A model generated the notes under the pieces. The model was not told the DNA's origin. It searched no databases and was given only the letters and a program-made list of their open reading frames with translations. 64,000 nt of DNA from NCBI RefSeq assembly GCF_007678455.1, contig NZ_VEEP01000001.1, forward strand, positions 248,001 to 312,000, given 5' to 3'. Positions 45,792 through 54,050 of the stretch are shown here, in pieces (position 1 is the stretch's first letter; each line of letters starts with the position of its first letter). The stretch is from Cytobacillus oceanisediminis 2691 (lineage in GTDB: Bacteria > Bacillota > Bacilli > Bacillales > Cytobacillaceae). The position numbers were made by a program, and so were the translations under genes.

Positions 45792-45920
45792 ATGGAGGAA
45801 AAACAAAAGAAGGATAGCAGCAATCCAAGCGAAGAAAGCCAAAATAGTAAAACAGCCTCAACCAGACGCGTACGCAGAAAACGCGGCTGTGGCTGCGGGA
45901 AAAAGAGAAAGAAAGCATAA
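45792..45920 (+). CDS. Small basic Cys/Gly-containing spore-associated protein, unknown
   Basis: A 42-residue protein read from ATG 45792, with AAGGGG about nine bases upstream. It starts with an acidic, serine-rich half (MEEKQKKDSSNPSEESQNSK) and ends strongly basic with RRKRGCGCGKKRKK, including two cysteines in a GCGCG element. It has its own sigma-K-type promoter and a clean terminator (45925-45957), which makes a sporulation gene likely. A longer open frame overlapping it in another phase is not supported by a ribosome site. I do not recognise a named family. Confidence 0.7.
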   Translation: MEEKQKKDSSNPSEESQNSKTASTRRVRRKRGCGCGKKRKKA

Positions 45921-45924
45921 ATTC

Positions 45925-45957
45925 ATCGTCTGCCAAACAACTGGCAGGCGATTTTTG
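45925..45957 (+). terminator. Terminator of the 42-residue gene
   Basis: ATCGTCTGCCA pairs with TGGCAGGCGAT (one G-T pair) around six bases, followed by five T residues. Confidence 0.9.
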
Positions 45958-46102
45958 TATTCAGGGAGTGAAAGCTGGGGGATATTAAAGTTGTTCTTAC
46001 AATGATATGGAAATAAAACCCGAAATAAAAAATTCATAAATTAGGTTTTGGACGTGGAAAATAATTTTAACCAATCAGATGAATCATAGAAGGGGATTAA
46101 GG

Positions 46103-46588
46103 ATGAATATAAAACAGACAATAAAAACAATCGCAGTACTGACGATGCTTGTAGTCGGTATTGCTGGATGTTCTTTTGGGAAGACATCCCCAGAGAGCAG
46201 GGCTTCCATGATCCAATCGGTCAATCCTGATCCGGGTGCGACTAATGATCTTGAGGAAAAGGATCTCGAGCTTGCTGAGAAGGTAAAAAAAGATATAGCT
46301 GGACTTGATGCGATTTTTGACGTCGCTGTGATTGCCGGGAAAAAAGATACACTGGTTGCTTACAAAGTAAAGCACATGAAGCGTTTCAACATGAAAGCGA
46401 TTGAAAAAGAAATCAATAAGAAGCTGGAAAAAAATTATCCTGGTGAAAATTTCATTGTTTCAAGTGATTTCAAGATCTTTATTGAGGCGGTCGAGCTTCG
46501 TGAAAGAATGAAAGATCCTGCCTATCCTGATAAGAAAGCAGAAAAAGAATTGCAGCGGATAATTTCATTGAAAAAAGAAATGACTTAA
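46103..46588 (+). CDS. YhcN/YlaJ-family sporulation lipoprotein
   Basis: A 161-residue lipoprotein from ATG 46103, with AAGGGG about nine bases upstream. The signal peptide MNIKQTIKTIAVLTMLVVG leads to lipobox IAGC. The mature domain is the YhcN/YlaJ type: ALAEKV-like helix, GLDAIFDVAVIAGKKDTLVAYK strand pair, KEINKKLEKNYPGENFIVSSD. YhcN-like proteins are inner-spore-membrane lipoproteins. It heads the operon spoVAC-spoVAD-spoVAEb-DUF421, the order found in the mobile spoVA2mob operons linked with spore heat resistance in Bacillus. Confidence 0.86.
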   Translation: MNIKQTIKTIAVLTMLVVGIAGCSFGKTSPESRASMIQSVNPDPGATNDLEEKDLELAEKVKKDIAGLDAIFDVAVIAGKKDTLVAYKVKHMKRFNMKAIEKEINKKLEKNYPGENFIVSSDFKIFIEAVELRERMKDPAYPDKKAEKELQRIISLKKEMT

Positions 46589-46603
46589 GAAAGGATGGGT
46601 GAG

Positions 46604-47083
46604 ATGGGGGACAAAAAGAAGCAAAAGATGACTCCAGAACAGCAGCAATATCAGCAGCTTGAACAAAAGCACGAGCTCAAGCGGCCAGTATTGAAGAATT
46701 GCATAAAGGCTTTTTTGGTTGGCGGTCTGATCTGCACTATTGGACAAGCGATCACTTATTTTTATATATATTTCTTTGATTTTACCGAACAGACAGCCGG
46801 GAACCCGACGGTAGCCACGATGATATTCCTTTCGATGCTGTTGACCGGGTTTGGGGTTTATGACCATATCGGCCAATTTGCCGGGGCAGGCAGTGCTGTT
46901 CCGGTGACTGGATTTGGGAACTCGGTGATATCGGCAGCGATTGAACACCGAACAGAGGGCTTTGTCCTTGGTGTTGGGGGAAATATGTTCAAGCTGGCAG
47001 GAAGCGTCATATTGTTTGGCGTATTTGCAGCATTTGTCGTTGCACTGATCAAGACTTTATTGACAATGATGGGGGTGCTTTAA
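46604..47083 (+). CDS. spoVAC: Stage V sporulation protein AC
   Basis: Membrane subunit of the SpoVA channel that moves dipicolinic acid into the spore and releases it in germination. It has 159 residues from ATG 46604, with AAGGATGG about seven bases upstream; ATG 46595 is in frame but too close to the site. An N-terminal charged region (KKQKMTPEQQQYQQLEQKHE) precedes about four helices, with the conserved GFGVYDHIGQFAGAGSAVPVT and SFGN-like TGFGNSVISAAIEHRTEG segments. Its stop codon is immediately followed by the spoVAD ATG. Confidence 0.92.
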   Translation: MGDKKKQKMTPEQQQYQQLEQKHELKRPVLKNCIKAFLVGGLICTIGQAITYFYIYFFDFTEQTAGNPTVATMIFLSMLLTGFGVYDHIGQFAGAGSAVPVTGFGNSVISAAIEHRTEGFVLGVGGNMFKLAGSVILFGVFAAFVVALIKTLLTMMGVL

Positions 47084-48097
47084 ATGTTGATTGGAACGCA
47101 GTCATGGCAATTCAACAATAGCCCGGTCATTGAATCATGGGGGTCATCTGGAGGTCCCTTTGAGTCGGAAGGGAAGCTTGCAGCGGATTTCGATGTCCTT
47201 CATGACGATCTATGGATGGGGGAAGAATCCTATGAGAAAGCTCATCGAGTTTTGCTTGAAGAGGCCATCAATTCGGCATTGCAAAAAGGGGAATTCCAAA
47301 AAGAAGATATGCAATTCATGCTGGCTGGTGATTTGATTAACCAAATCACGCCTACCAGCTTTGCTGCAAGGACGATGGCAATCCCATATTTCGGACTTTT
47401 TGGCGCATGCTCTACCTCAATGGAGGGTCTAGCGCTTGCATCCTTTATCATCAACTATCAGGGAGCAAAAAAGGTGGTAACTGGCGCGTCCAGCCACAAC
47501 TCAGCGGCGGAAAAGCAATTCAGATACCCAACAGAATATGGCGGGCAAAAGCCTCCTACCGCACAGTGGACAGTCACAGGAGCAGGAGCGGCAGTGCTGA
47601 CAGATAACTCAGATAAGCGGGGGAAAATCGTCACAACGTCAGCCACCATTGGGAAGGTGGTCGATATGGGGATATCCGATCCGTTTAATATGGGGGGAGC
47701 GATGGCGCCAGCAGCTGCAGATACGATCATCGCCCATTTCAAGGATTTGAATCGTCAGCCGTCCTATTATGATTTAATCGTAACAGGAGATCTCGGAAGG
47801 ATTGGCCAGGCTACTACATATGACCTATTGCAGCAGGCCGGCCTTGAAATTACGAGAGAGCAGTTTCAGGATTGCGGACTGTTGATCTATAAAGAGGATC
47901 AGCCAGTTCAGTCTGGCGGCAGCGGTGCTGGTTGTTCGGCTTCGGTCTTGTATGGCCACTTATTGAATCAGATGAAAAATGGCATCTATAGGAAGATACT
48001 TGTTGTAGCGACAGGTGCATTGCTTTCGCCGCTTTCATTCCAACAGAAGGAAACCATACCTTGTATTGCACACGCTGTTGCGATTGAAATGAAATAG
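47084..48097 (+). CDS. spoVAD: Stage V sporulation protein AD
   Basis: Soluble, thiolase-fold SpoVAD, which binds dipicolinic acid at the inner spore membrane. It has 337 residues, the family length. Conserved pieces are the start with GTQSWQFNNSPVIESWGSSG, the pseudo-active-site region FGLFGACSTSMEGLALAS, and VTGASSHNSAAEKQFRYP. GGGGGTG lies just upstream of the ATG, inside the end of spoVAC. It is 16 bp before spoVAEb. Confidence 0.94.
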   Translation: MLIGTQSWQFNNSPVIESWGSSGGPFESEGKLAADFDVLHDDLWMGEESYEKAHRVLLEEAINSALQKGEFQKEDMQFMLAGDLINQITPTSFAARTMAIPYFGLFGACSTSMEGLALASFIINYQGAKKVVTGASSHNSAAEKQFRYPTEYGGQKPPTAQWTVTGAGAAVLTDNSDKRGKIVTTSATIGKVVDMGISDPFNMGGAMAPAAADTIIAHFKDLNRQPSYYDLIVTGDLGRIGQATTYDLLQQAGLEITREQFQDCGLLIYKEDQPVQSGGSGAGCSASVLYGHLLNQMKNGIYRKILVVATGALLSPLSFQQKETIPCIAHAVAIEMK

Positions 48098-48113
48098 AAA
48101 GGAGGAATCGTAA

Positions 48114-48470
48114 ATGCTGCCAATGTTTTTCTGGGCTTTTGTTGTTGGAGGTTTGATTTGTGTATTTGGCCAGCTGCTGTTCGATATAGCAAAATTGACA
48201 CCGGGCCATACGATGAGTTTGCTTGTAGTGATTGGAGCGATACTTGATGGCTTTGGTCTTTATGAGCCTCTAATCGACTTTGCAGGCGCCGGTGCAACAA
48301 TTCCAATCACCAGCTTTGGAAACTCGCTGGTCCACGGTGCGTTACAGGAGGCCGAGCAGCATGGGCTGGTAGGTGTTTTGACCGGGATGTTCGAAATTAC
48401 AAGTTCTGGTATATCAGCTGCTGTCATTTTCGGTTTCATCGGGGCACTGATTTTTAAACCTAAAGGCTGA
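48114..48470 (+). CDS. spoVAE: Stage V sporulation protein AE (SpoVAEb type)
   Basis: A 118-residue membrane protein with about three helices, corresponding to SpoVAEb. Conserved parts are [36 protein letters not shown] and [19 protein letters not shown], homologous to SpoVAC. AAAGGAGG precedes the ATG. No separate SpoVAEa gene is present, again like the spoVA2mob arrangement. It joins SpoVAC and SpoVAD in the dipicolinate channel. Confidence 0.92.
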   Translation: MLPMFFWAFVVGGLICVFGQLLFDIAKLTPGHTMSLLVVIGAILDGFGLYEPLIDFAGAGATIPITSFGNSLVHGALQEAEQHGLVGVLTGMFEITSSGISAAVIFGFIGALIFKPKG

Positions 48471-48489
48471 TTCTATAAGGGATGATCTA

Positions 48490-49206
48490 ATGCCGGATAT
48501 CTTTGGTACAATCATACGTTCCATATTGTTGATCATTGGTTTATTCGTAATTACAAAGCTTCTTGGCAAAAAGCAGTTATCAAGCCTGTCATTTTTTGAA
48601 TATATCGTTGGAATTACTGTTGGTGATATTGCTGGAACATTGTCAATGGATCCAGATTTGAGTCTTAGGGACGGAATTGCCAGCCTGATTATCTGGTCAT
48701 TCGTCCCGTTCGCCATTTCATTGATTTCCTTAAGAAGCAGGGCGTTTCGCAGAGTCGTCGAGGGAAAGTCAACAACATTTATTGAACATGGCAACATCAT
48801 TGAAAAAAATATGCGTAACGAAAAATACAGTCTTGATGAACTCCTTGAGCAGCTCCGCAAAAAAAGTGTTTTCAAGGTGGCGGATGTTGAATTTGCATCG
48901 CTTGATTCAAACGGAGAACTGAGTGTTCTTTTGAAAAAGGAAAAACAGCCTTTGAAGTATGAGGACATCAGTCACATGACAGAGGATGACAATGTTCCGG
49001 TCACCTTGATCATGGATGGGGAAATAATTAAGGAAAATCTTGAAAAGGCAAAATTGGATAAAAAACAGGCTGTAAAACTTATTAAAGATAAAGGCTATGA
49101 ACAAGACAATGTATTTTATGCAGAAATCGACACAAACGGAGATATTAATATCGATCTTTATGATGAGTATTTAAGATCCCACTTTCCGGACTTTGACCAA
49201 ATTTAA
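48490..49206 (+). CDS. DUF421 (YetF-like) membrane protein
   Basis: A 238-residue protein with three N-terminal membrane helices (within about 1-85) and a cytoplasmic DUF421 domain containing the conserved VVEGKSTTFIEHGNIIEKNMRN-type segment and LDELLEQLRKKSVF. A second alpha/beta portion follows to the end. It comes 19 bp after spoVAE and closes the operon. In the spoVA2mob operon, a DUF421-containing protein (2Duf) contributes to spore heat and chemical resistance. Whether this shorter single protein is an orthologue needs alignment. Confidence 0.87.
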   Translation: MPDIFGTIIRSILLIIGLFVITKLLGKKQLSSLSFFEYIVGITVGDIAGTLSMDPDLSLRDGIASLIIWSFVPFAISLISLRSRAFRRVVEGKSTTFIEHGNIIEKNMRNEKYSLDELLEQLRKKSVFKVADVEFASLDSNGELSVLLKKEKQPLKYEDISHMTEDDNVPVTLIMDGEIIKENLEKAKLDKKQAVKLIKDKGYEQDNVFYAEIDTNGDINIDLYDEYLRSHFPDFDQI

Positions 49207-49241
49207 TCCAGTTCTTTAAAATTGGGTAGGGGCTCGCCCAT

Positions 49242-49269
49242 ACATATCCCAATCACCTCTCATATAGTG
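49242..49269 (+). promoter_or_regulatory. Candidate sigma-K promoter of the YjcZ-like gene
   Basis: AC at 49242-49243, 17 bases, then CATATAGTG at 49261-49269 fits the sigma-K pattern except for the final base. The gene starts 33 bp downstream. Confidence 0.6.
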
Positions 49270-49301
49270 TTATTGAGTAATCAAAAGTGAGGTGAAGAAG
49301 A

Positions 49302-49439
49302 ATGGGCTACGGTTTTGGCGGCTTTTGCGGCGGTGGCTACGGCTATGGCTATGGCGGTGGATACTATGGTTCTACATTCGTTTTAATCGTCGTATTGTTC
49401 ATTTTGTTGATTATTGTAGGAGCAAGTTTCTACAACTAA
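49302..49439 (+). CDS. YjcZ-family sporulation micropeptide
   Basis: A 45-residue protein with a Gly/Tyr-rich head ([20 protein letters not shown]) and one C-terminal membrane helix (about 23-43, [19 protein letters not shown]). This is the typical layout of YjcZ-family sporulation peptides. GAGGTGAAG lies about six bases before the ATG. A sigma-K-type promoter and a terminator at 49454-49483 make it a single-gene unit. It lies next to spoVIF, as yjcZ does in B. subtilis. Confidence 0.88.
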   Translation: MGYGFGGFCGGGYGYGYGGGYYGSTFVLIVVLFILLIIVGASFYN

Positions 49440-49453
49440 TTGAAAACACTGGC

Positions 49454-49483
49454 GAAAGCTGTTCCGCGTCGGAGCAGCTTTTG
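49454..49483 (+). terminator. Terminator of the YjcZ-like gene
   Basis: AAAGCTG pairs with CAGCTTT, extended by TTCCG with CGGA, followed by a short T-run. Confidence 0.75.
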
Positions 49484-49526
49484 CTGCATCATGAAGGAAT
49501 AATAAATCATCCAGGCATTGTCTTTC

Positions 49527-49553
49527 ACCATTTTCGCCTAGCTTCATACTATA
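49527..49553 (+). promoter_or_regulatory. Sigma-K promoter of spoVIF
   Basis: AC at 49527-49528, 16 bases, then CATACTATA at 49545-49553, a full match to AC-N16/17-CATANNNTA, 30 bp before spoVIF. Confidence 0.78.
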
Positions 49554-49582
49554 GAGTAGTTAAAGAAGGAGGCGTGATTTAT

Positions 49583-49837
49583 ATGGATAATAATTTTTTC
49601 AAGAATATAGAAAAAAAGACTGGCGTCAATATGAAAGATGTATTTGAGCTGGCTAATTCATTACAAAATGCGAACTTTAAAGATGAGAAAACTGTAAGAG
49701 GGGTAATCCGCCGTGTTTCCCAATTGGCCAATAAGCCAGTTAACAAAGAAATGGAAGACAAGATTGTTGAATCGATCGTAAAGGATGGAAAGCAGCTTGA
49801 TTTCAGCCAGATTTCCAAAATGATCAACAAGAAATAG
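49583..49837 (+). CDS. spoVIF: Stage VI sporulation protein F (YjcC)
   Basis: SpoVIF (YjcC) is a small mother-cell protein needed for proper coat assembly through GerE. This 84-residue protein starts at ATG 49583 with AAGGAGG upstream. It is helical and charged, with TGVNMKDVFELANSLQNANF and LDFSQISKMINKK. A sigma-K promoter precedes it, and a long hairpin ends it before the convergent helicase gene. The order spoVIF then yjcD matches B. subtilis. Confidence 0.9.
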   Translation: MDNNFFKNIEKKTGVNMKDVFELANSLQNANFKDEKTVRGVIRRVSQLANKPVNKEMEDKIVESIVKDGKQLDFSQISKMINKK

Positions 49838-49849
49838 TCACATCTTGAA

Positions 49850-49900
49850 TGCCAAATCAGGACCTGAGTTTTGTTACCCGGGTCCTGATTTGGCATTTTT
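49850..49900. terminator. Bidirectional terminator between spoVIF and the helicase
   Basis: TGCCAAATCAGGACC pairs with GGTCCTGATTTGGCA around an inner hairpin and is followed by TTTTT. It separates two convergent units. Confidence 0.92.
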
Positions 49901-49962
49901 ATTTGAACATGATCACAAAGCAGTTAACCTTACGCATTTGCCTGATTACATAAAGTCCTGCT

Positions 49963-52248
49963 TCAAATTCTTCCCAGGAAACGGGAAGGGTTAGCTTTCC
50001 GGCCACGTCTCCGATGCGGGACTGAAATGAAAAGCCTTTTTTCTGCTCTTGTTACCGCTACATAAAGCAGGCGCCGTTCTTCTTCAAGTGGGTGGCGGTC
50101 TCCATTCCGGTAGGCATCCAAAGCATAGTCATGCGGAATGCTTCCGTCCACTGTACCAATTATATAGACATTCCCATATTCCAGACCCTTGGATCGGTGG
50201 ATGGTACTCAGTGTTATGGCGTCAGATATTGTTTTGCTGGTCCGTTTGATTTCTGCATTCATAGCAATCATATGGTCAGCATGCTCAATGAACTCTGCAA
50301 TAGATTTAAAGTTTCGGGCTGCTACTTTCAGGTCACGTACGTCATCAGAGCCTTTTTCCAGCTGATTGCCTTCATTGCCGCGCTTTTTAATGAAATCCTG
50401 ATACCCCAGGTCCTTTTCAACAATATCAATGGCGGCAACAGGGGACAGGGATGAAAGTGAACTGACTACCGGGATCAGCCTCTTCAATTTTTGTTCCTGG
50501 AAGGTGAAGCCTGTTTTTACGTAGGTAAGGGCTTCAAGCATAGAACAATCATTCAGGATGCTATTCGCTTGTAAATCCCTAAAGGTCGACTGTTTCAAAA
50601 ACAGCGATGGAAGGATATTCTTGATCGCATCCGAATCATCGGGATTCAAACTAAGCCGCAAAAAAGAGAGCATTCCTTTTACCATGAATCGCTCGTAGAA
50701 GGATTCAATGTCCTGGTCAAGCCGGAAAGGAAGGCTTGAATTCGCCAGCCTCTCGAATACCGCACGGCTCGCAGCATTGGTCCTGAACAAAATCGCAAAA
50801 TCACCGGGACGTTCTCCTTGTTCAATCCGCTCTTTAATGTCTGTCAGGATCATCGTCGCTTCCTCTTCTTCGTCATAAGGGTGGAAGATGACTGGCGGGC
50901 ACTCATCTGAATATTGGGCGCGCATTTCTTTTTCATGTCGGATCAGATTTGCTGAAATCAGTGTGTTAGCCGTTTCAACAATCTCGTGTGGCGAACGATA
51001 ATTTTGGTTAAGGATGATCACTTCTGTATTATTAAAATCCGCCTTGAAGTTGATCAGGTAGGCAGGGTCGCTTCCGCGAAAAGAGTAGATTGACTGGTCA
51101 TCATCGCCAACCGCGCAAACATTTCCGTGTTTACTCGAGAGCATTTTCACGAGTTCATACTGCACTTTATTAATATCCTGGAACTCATCGATCAATAGAT
51201 ATTGAAAACGATTCTGATAGATTTCGAGTATAGAAGGCTGATCTGAAAATAGCTTATAACATCCAATGAGCATGTCATCAAAATCAAATAACCTCTGCCT
51301 GTCCTTAGTTGATTCATAGTCTTTATAAAGCAATGCAACCTTCTCTTCCCATGGTGATTCCGGCTTCACTTCATTGGGCATGATCAAGGTGTTTTTCCAT
51401 AAACCGATCTGCTGGAGAGCGAGGTCATAGGCAAACTCTTTTTCGTCCAGCTGAAGCTTTCTCCCTGCTTCCTTCAGGATTTGTTCCCGTTGCCATTCTT
51501 TTTTCATTAGCTTGTCTGATGACCATTTCTCACGTTCATGAAAACAAAGAATCCGGTAGAAAATGCTGTGGAACGTACCGGAAATCAGCCTATTGACTTT
51601 AGATGGTGACATATTCGGGTATTGGGAAATCCGTTTTTTCATCTCAGCGGCAGCCTTTGCCGTAAATGTAACAAGCATGATGGAACCTGGATCTATTTTC
51701 TGTTCTTCAAGCATGAAGGCGGTCCTGGCGGTAAGAACCCTCGTCTTTCCGCTTCCAGCTCCTGCCAAAATCAATAATGGGCCGTCTGTGGACACAACCG
51801 CTTTTTCCTGGTTTCCGTCAAAATGAATTCCGGCCTCTTTAAGCTGTTTTATGTAATCCAACTTGATTCCTGGGTTAACCGGCGGATGCGAGGTAAAGGG
51901 GGAGGTTACTTTCACTTCCCGTGGAAATATGAATTTATCTTCTTTCTCTGCCTCAGCTGTGATCGAACGCGATTTTGGTATTTTGAAACCATTTCGCTCT
52001 ATATATTCCGTTTTTTCAAAAGGCGGAGACGAAGGTGTTGGCAAACTCTCTTCCTGACAATCATCTTTACTGGAAAGATGATGATAGAAATGGGGCTGTT
52101 CCTGAATGCCGAGGTAAAGACGGACAGGACCTCCGCATACTGTACAGGCAAGCATTCCTTTCTTTCCGTCGTCATAAAGCTTTTGATAGTCACTGCGATC
52201 ATATTGGTTAAGGCTTATTATCTGCTGGTTATACTTAGCTGTTTTCAT
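49963..52248 (-). CDS. yjcD: UvrD/Rep-family ATP-dependent helicase YjcD
   Basis: Superfamily 1A DNA helicase of 761 residues, close to B. subtilis YjcD. The start ATG at 52248 follows GAGGG by six bases. Motif I is LAGAGSGKTRVLTARTA; then DEFQDIN (motif II), GDDDQSIYSFRGSD (III), NYRSP (IV) and the late HRSKGLEYGNVYIIG and RRLLYVAVTRAE motifs. Unusually, the first 70 residues hold a CTVCGG...HFYHH...C module that resembles the zinc-finger start of CoiA. Its job is probably repair or recombination; the exact role is unknown. Confidence 0.93.
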   Translation of the reverse strand: MKTAKYNQQIISLNQYDRSDYQKLYDDGKKGMLACTVCGGPVRLYLGIQEQPHFYHHLSSKDDCQEESLPTPSSPPFEKTEYIERNGFKIPKSRSITAEAEKEDKFIFPREVKVTSPFTSHPPVNPGIKLDYIKQLKEAGIHFDGNQEKAVVSTDGPLLILAGAGSGKTRVLTARTAFMLEEQKIDPGSIMLVTFTAKAAAEMKKRISQYPNMSPSKVNRLISGTFHSIFYRILCFHEREKWSSDKLMKKEWQREQILKEAGRKLQLDEKEFAYDLALQQIGLWKNTLIMPNEVKPESPWEEKVALLYKDYESTKDRQRLFDFDDMLIGCYKLFSDQPSILEIYQNRFQYLLIDEFQDINKVQYELVKMLSSKHGNVCAVGDDDQSIYSFRGSDPAYLINFKADFNNTEVIILNQNYRSPHEIVETANTLISANLIRHEKEMRAQYSDECPPVIFHPYDEEEEATMILTDIKERIEQGERPGDFAILFRTNAASRAVFERLANSSLPFRLDQDIESFYERFMVKGMLSFLRLSLNPDDSDAIKNILPSLFLKQSTFRDLQANSILNDCSMLEALTYVKTGFTFQEQKLKRLIPVVSSLSSLSPVAAIDIVEKDLGYQDFIKKRGNEGNQLEKGSDDVRDLKVAARNFKSIAEFIEHADHMIAMNAEIKRTSKTISDAITLSTIHRSKGLEYGNVYIIGTVDGSIPHDYALDAYRNGDRHPLEEERRLLYVAVTRAEKRLFISVPHRRRGRKANPSRFLGRI

Positions 52249-52479
52249 GTTTTCCCTCATCTCCGGCCAAAAAATAGCACAATCTTTATCATACCAGAAT
52301 AGAATTTCTAACAAAAGATGTTATCCGCTGAGGAGAAGCAGCAAATCCAGGTTTATTAATGGTTTCAGGCAACGGAAAAAAGATTAAAAAATAGCAGTTT
52401 ACTACGGTCATAAACAGGGAAAAGGAATAGAAGATTATAGTAAGAAATTTAATAATCGTAAAATTGGGGGATAACAAAA

Positions 52480-52812
52480 ATGGGATACATTCTTCCAGTG
52501 ACAAATTATCAATATATTCAATATGCTGAGCGGGAAATTGGATTGGATTATGACCCGTTTATGATTAATAGCGTTAATAGGATTCGAAAAGAAGACCCGG
52601 TGTTGAAGGGACAGGAACAATATGAGCAGGCAACAGCGCCTCTGCAGAAGCAGAAGGAGCAGCAGCCTGTGTCACGCATGCAGCTCGCAGCATCCGATTC
52701 AAGTTTCCCTCGCATGGACCGTGTTTATAAGAAAAAGGTAAATCCATTGGTTGTCAACCAGGCGTATGCTGAAATTACCGGTAAAGGAAGGCACTACAGC
52801 GAGTCGATTTGA
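52480..52812 (+). CDS. Hypothetical protein, 110 residues
   Basis: A soluble protein that I cannot assign. GGGGGATAA precedes the ATG. It opens MGYILPVTNYQYIQYAEREI, has a Gln/Glu-rich middle (about 45-65, GQEQYEQATAPLQKQKEQQP) and a basic end, DRVYKKKVNPLVVNQAYAEI. No signal peptide or membrane segment is visible. It stands alone between the helicase (divergent) and the convergent yjcF, and a perfect palindromic terminator lies 150 bp downstream. Its coding bias resembles its neighbours, so I consider it real. Confidence 0.7.
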   Translation: MGYILPVTNYQYIQYAEREIGLDYDPFMINSVNRIRKEDPVLKGQEQYEQATAPLQKQKEQQPVSRMQLAASDSSFPRMDRVYKKKVNPLVVNQAYAEITGKGRHYSESI

Positions 52813-52958
52813 ACTGGCTGCAGTGCTTTTTTCTTTGCTGTTTTTCGCGGTGAATTTTGCTATTCAAACACTGGTCTCAAAGTTCCTTCAAATATCTTTC
52901 TGAAAAATTTAAGGCAATAGAGTGTGGAACCACCAAGGTACGAAATAGCCATACATAC

Positions 52959-52990
52959 AAAACCCCCATTCAAATTTGAATGGGGGTTTT
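52959..52990. terminator. Perfect palindromic terminator
   Basis: AAAACCCCCATTCAAA is followed directly by TTTGAATGGGGGTTTT, a 16-base-pair perfect palindrome without a spacer. It terminates yjcF on the minus strand and the 52480 gene on the plus strand. Confidence 0.93.
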
Positions 52991-52993
52991 GAC

Positions 52994-53419
52994 TCATATG
53001 GATTTTTTCATTGTCTTATGTGGGATACCGGCATCCATGAACTCCTCTGAAACCGTTTCATACCCAAGCCTGCTGTAAAAGGGGATGGCGTGTGTCTGTG
53101 CATTTAATTTCAAGGTTGAAATGCCCTGAGACTTTGCATATTCCTCGATTTTATTCATGACGGCGACACCAGCTCCGGTTTTGCGGTTTTCTTTTAGTAC
53201 ACAAATCCGCTCAACCTTGCCTACTCCATCCAGGACACGGAACCTGCCGGCCCCTGCTGCTTTTTTGTGATCATCATATAATACGAAGTGAACAGAGTCG
53301 GACTCGTATTGATCAATTTCTTCTTCTTCCGGAACGTTTTGTTCATGAATGAAAACGGTCTTGCGCACATCGAATGCGTCTGCTAATTCTTGATCGCTAT
53401 TTACGATTTTTACTTCCAC
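52994..53419 (-). CDS. yjcF: GNAT-family acetyltransferase YjcF
   Basis: A 141-residue GNAT protein, closely like B. subtilis YjcF (140). The start is GTG at 53419. It shows DVRKTVFIHEQNVPEEEEID-type N-terminal motif, the acetyl-CoA-binding helix VLKENRKTGAGVAVMNKIEE and the closing NAQTHAIPFYSRLGYETVSE. The substrate is unknown. It is the last gene of the minus-strand group yjcH-yjcG-yjcF, six bases after yjcG. Confidence 0.9.
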   Translation of the reverse strand: MEVKIVNSDQELADAFDVRKTVFIHEQNVPEEEEIDQYESDSVHFVLYDDHKKAAGAGRFRVLDGVGKVERICVLKENRKTGAGVAVMNKIEEYAKSQGISTLKLNAQTHAIPFYSRLGYETVSEEFMDAGIPHKTMKKSI

Positions 53420-53425
53420 GATTAT

Positions 53426-53935
53426 TTATTCCTTTCCAAGCCTGAATGTTTCATATACAGTCCATGAACCGTTGTCCAGCTGGTACAGCAAATGAATCCG
53501 ATCGGCTGTATCTTCAAATTGGACCTTTGTCATCCCTAATGATCCATAGACATCCGAGTGCTCATCGTCGGACATTTTTTGACCGATGGTGATATGCGGT
53601 ACAAAGTTATATTCCTGATTGCCTTCGAATGTTGAATTGAGTTCATTATGAAGTGAGTCTAACTCTTCAGGTGATTCGACTTTCAGGTATATCACGTTAT
53701 TTACGGGTTTAAATGAACTAATCTTCTTGATGTTCAGTTTGACTGGTTTGAAATTCCTGGCAATTGAATCAATCTTATTGGCGATTTCCTTGATTTCTTC
53801 TTCTGTTGCTTCAAATGGAGATTTTAAAGTGATATGTGGCGGGATTAACGCATAATGTGGGTCATAACGCCTTCTCAACGAATTAGCATAATCCTGGATT
53901 TTCTTTGATGGAAAAATGACAATACCGAATTTCAT
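53426..53935 (-). CDS. yjcG: 2H phosphoesterase / RNA ligase-like protein YjcG
   Basis: A 169-residue member of the 2H phosphoesterase superfamily (2'-5' RNA ligase-like). The two HxT motifs are HITL ([10 protein letters not shown]) and HITI ([10 protein letters not shown]), which form a symmetrical active site for 2',3'-cyclic phosphate-type bonds. GGGGG precedes the ATG by about seven bases. It forms an operon with yjcF, and yjcH lies upstream at 115 bp. The natural RNA or nucleotide substrate is unknown. Confidence 0.93.
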   Translation of the reverse strand: MKFGIVIFPSKKIQDYANSLRRRYDPHYALIPPHITLKSPFEATEEEIKEIANKIDSIARNFKPVKLNIKKISSFKPVNNVIYLKVESPEELDSLHNELNSTFEGNQEYNFVPHITIGQKMSDDEHSDVYGSLGMTKVQFEDTADRIHLLYQLDNGSWTVYETFRLGKE

Positions 53936-54050
53936 CTGAATACCCCCGTTTCATAATATTGTTGCATTTCGTTCAGTTTAAAAAACTGAAAATTATGATT
54001 TACCATTCATTATAACAAATTTTTGATATATATAATATAAAGAAGCATAA

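Noticed and set aside
45775-46005. A 76-residue open frame near yjcA
   Set aside because: It overlaps the better-supported 42-residue gene in another phase, reads through its terminator and has no ribosome site.
49292-49837. A longer open frame fused upstream of spoVIF
   Set aside because: It runs through the YjcZ-like gene in another phase and its terminator. The spoVIF start at 49583 has a clear ribosome site and sigma-K promoter.
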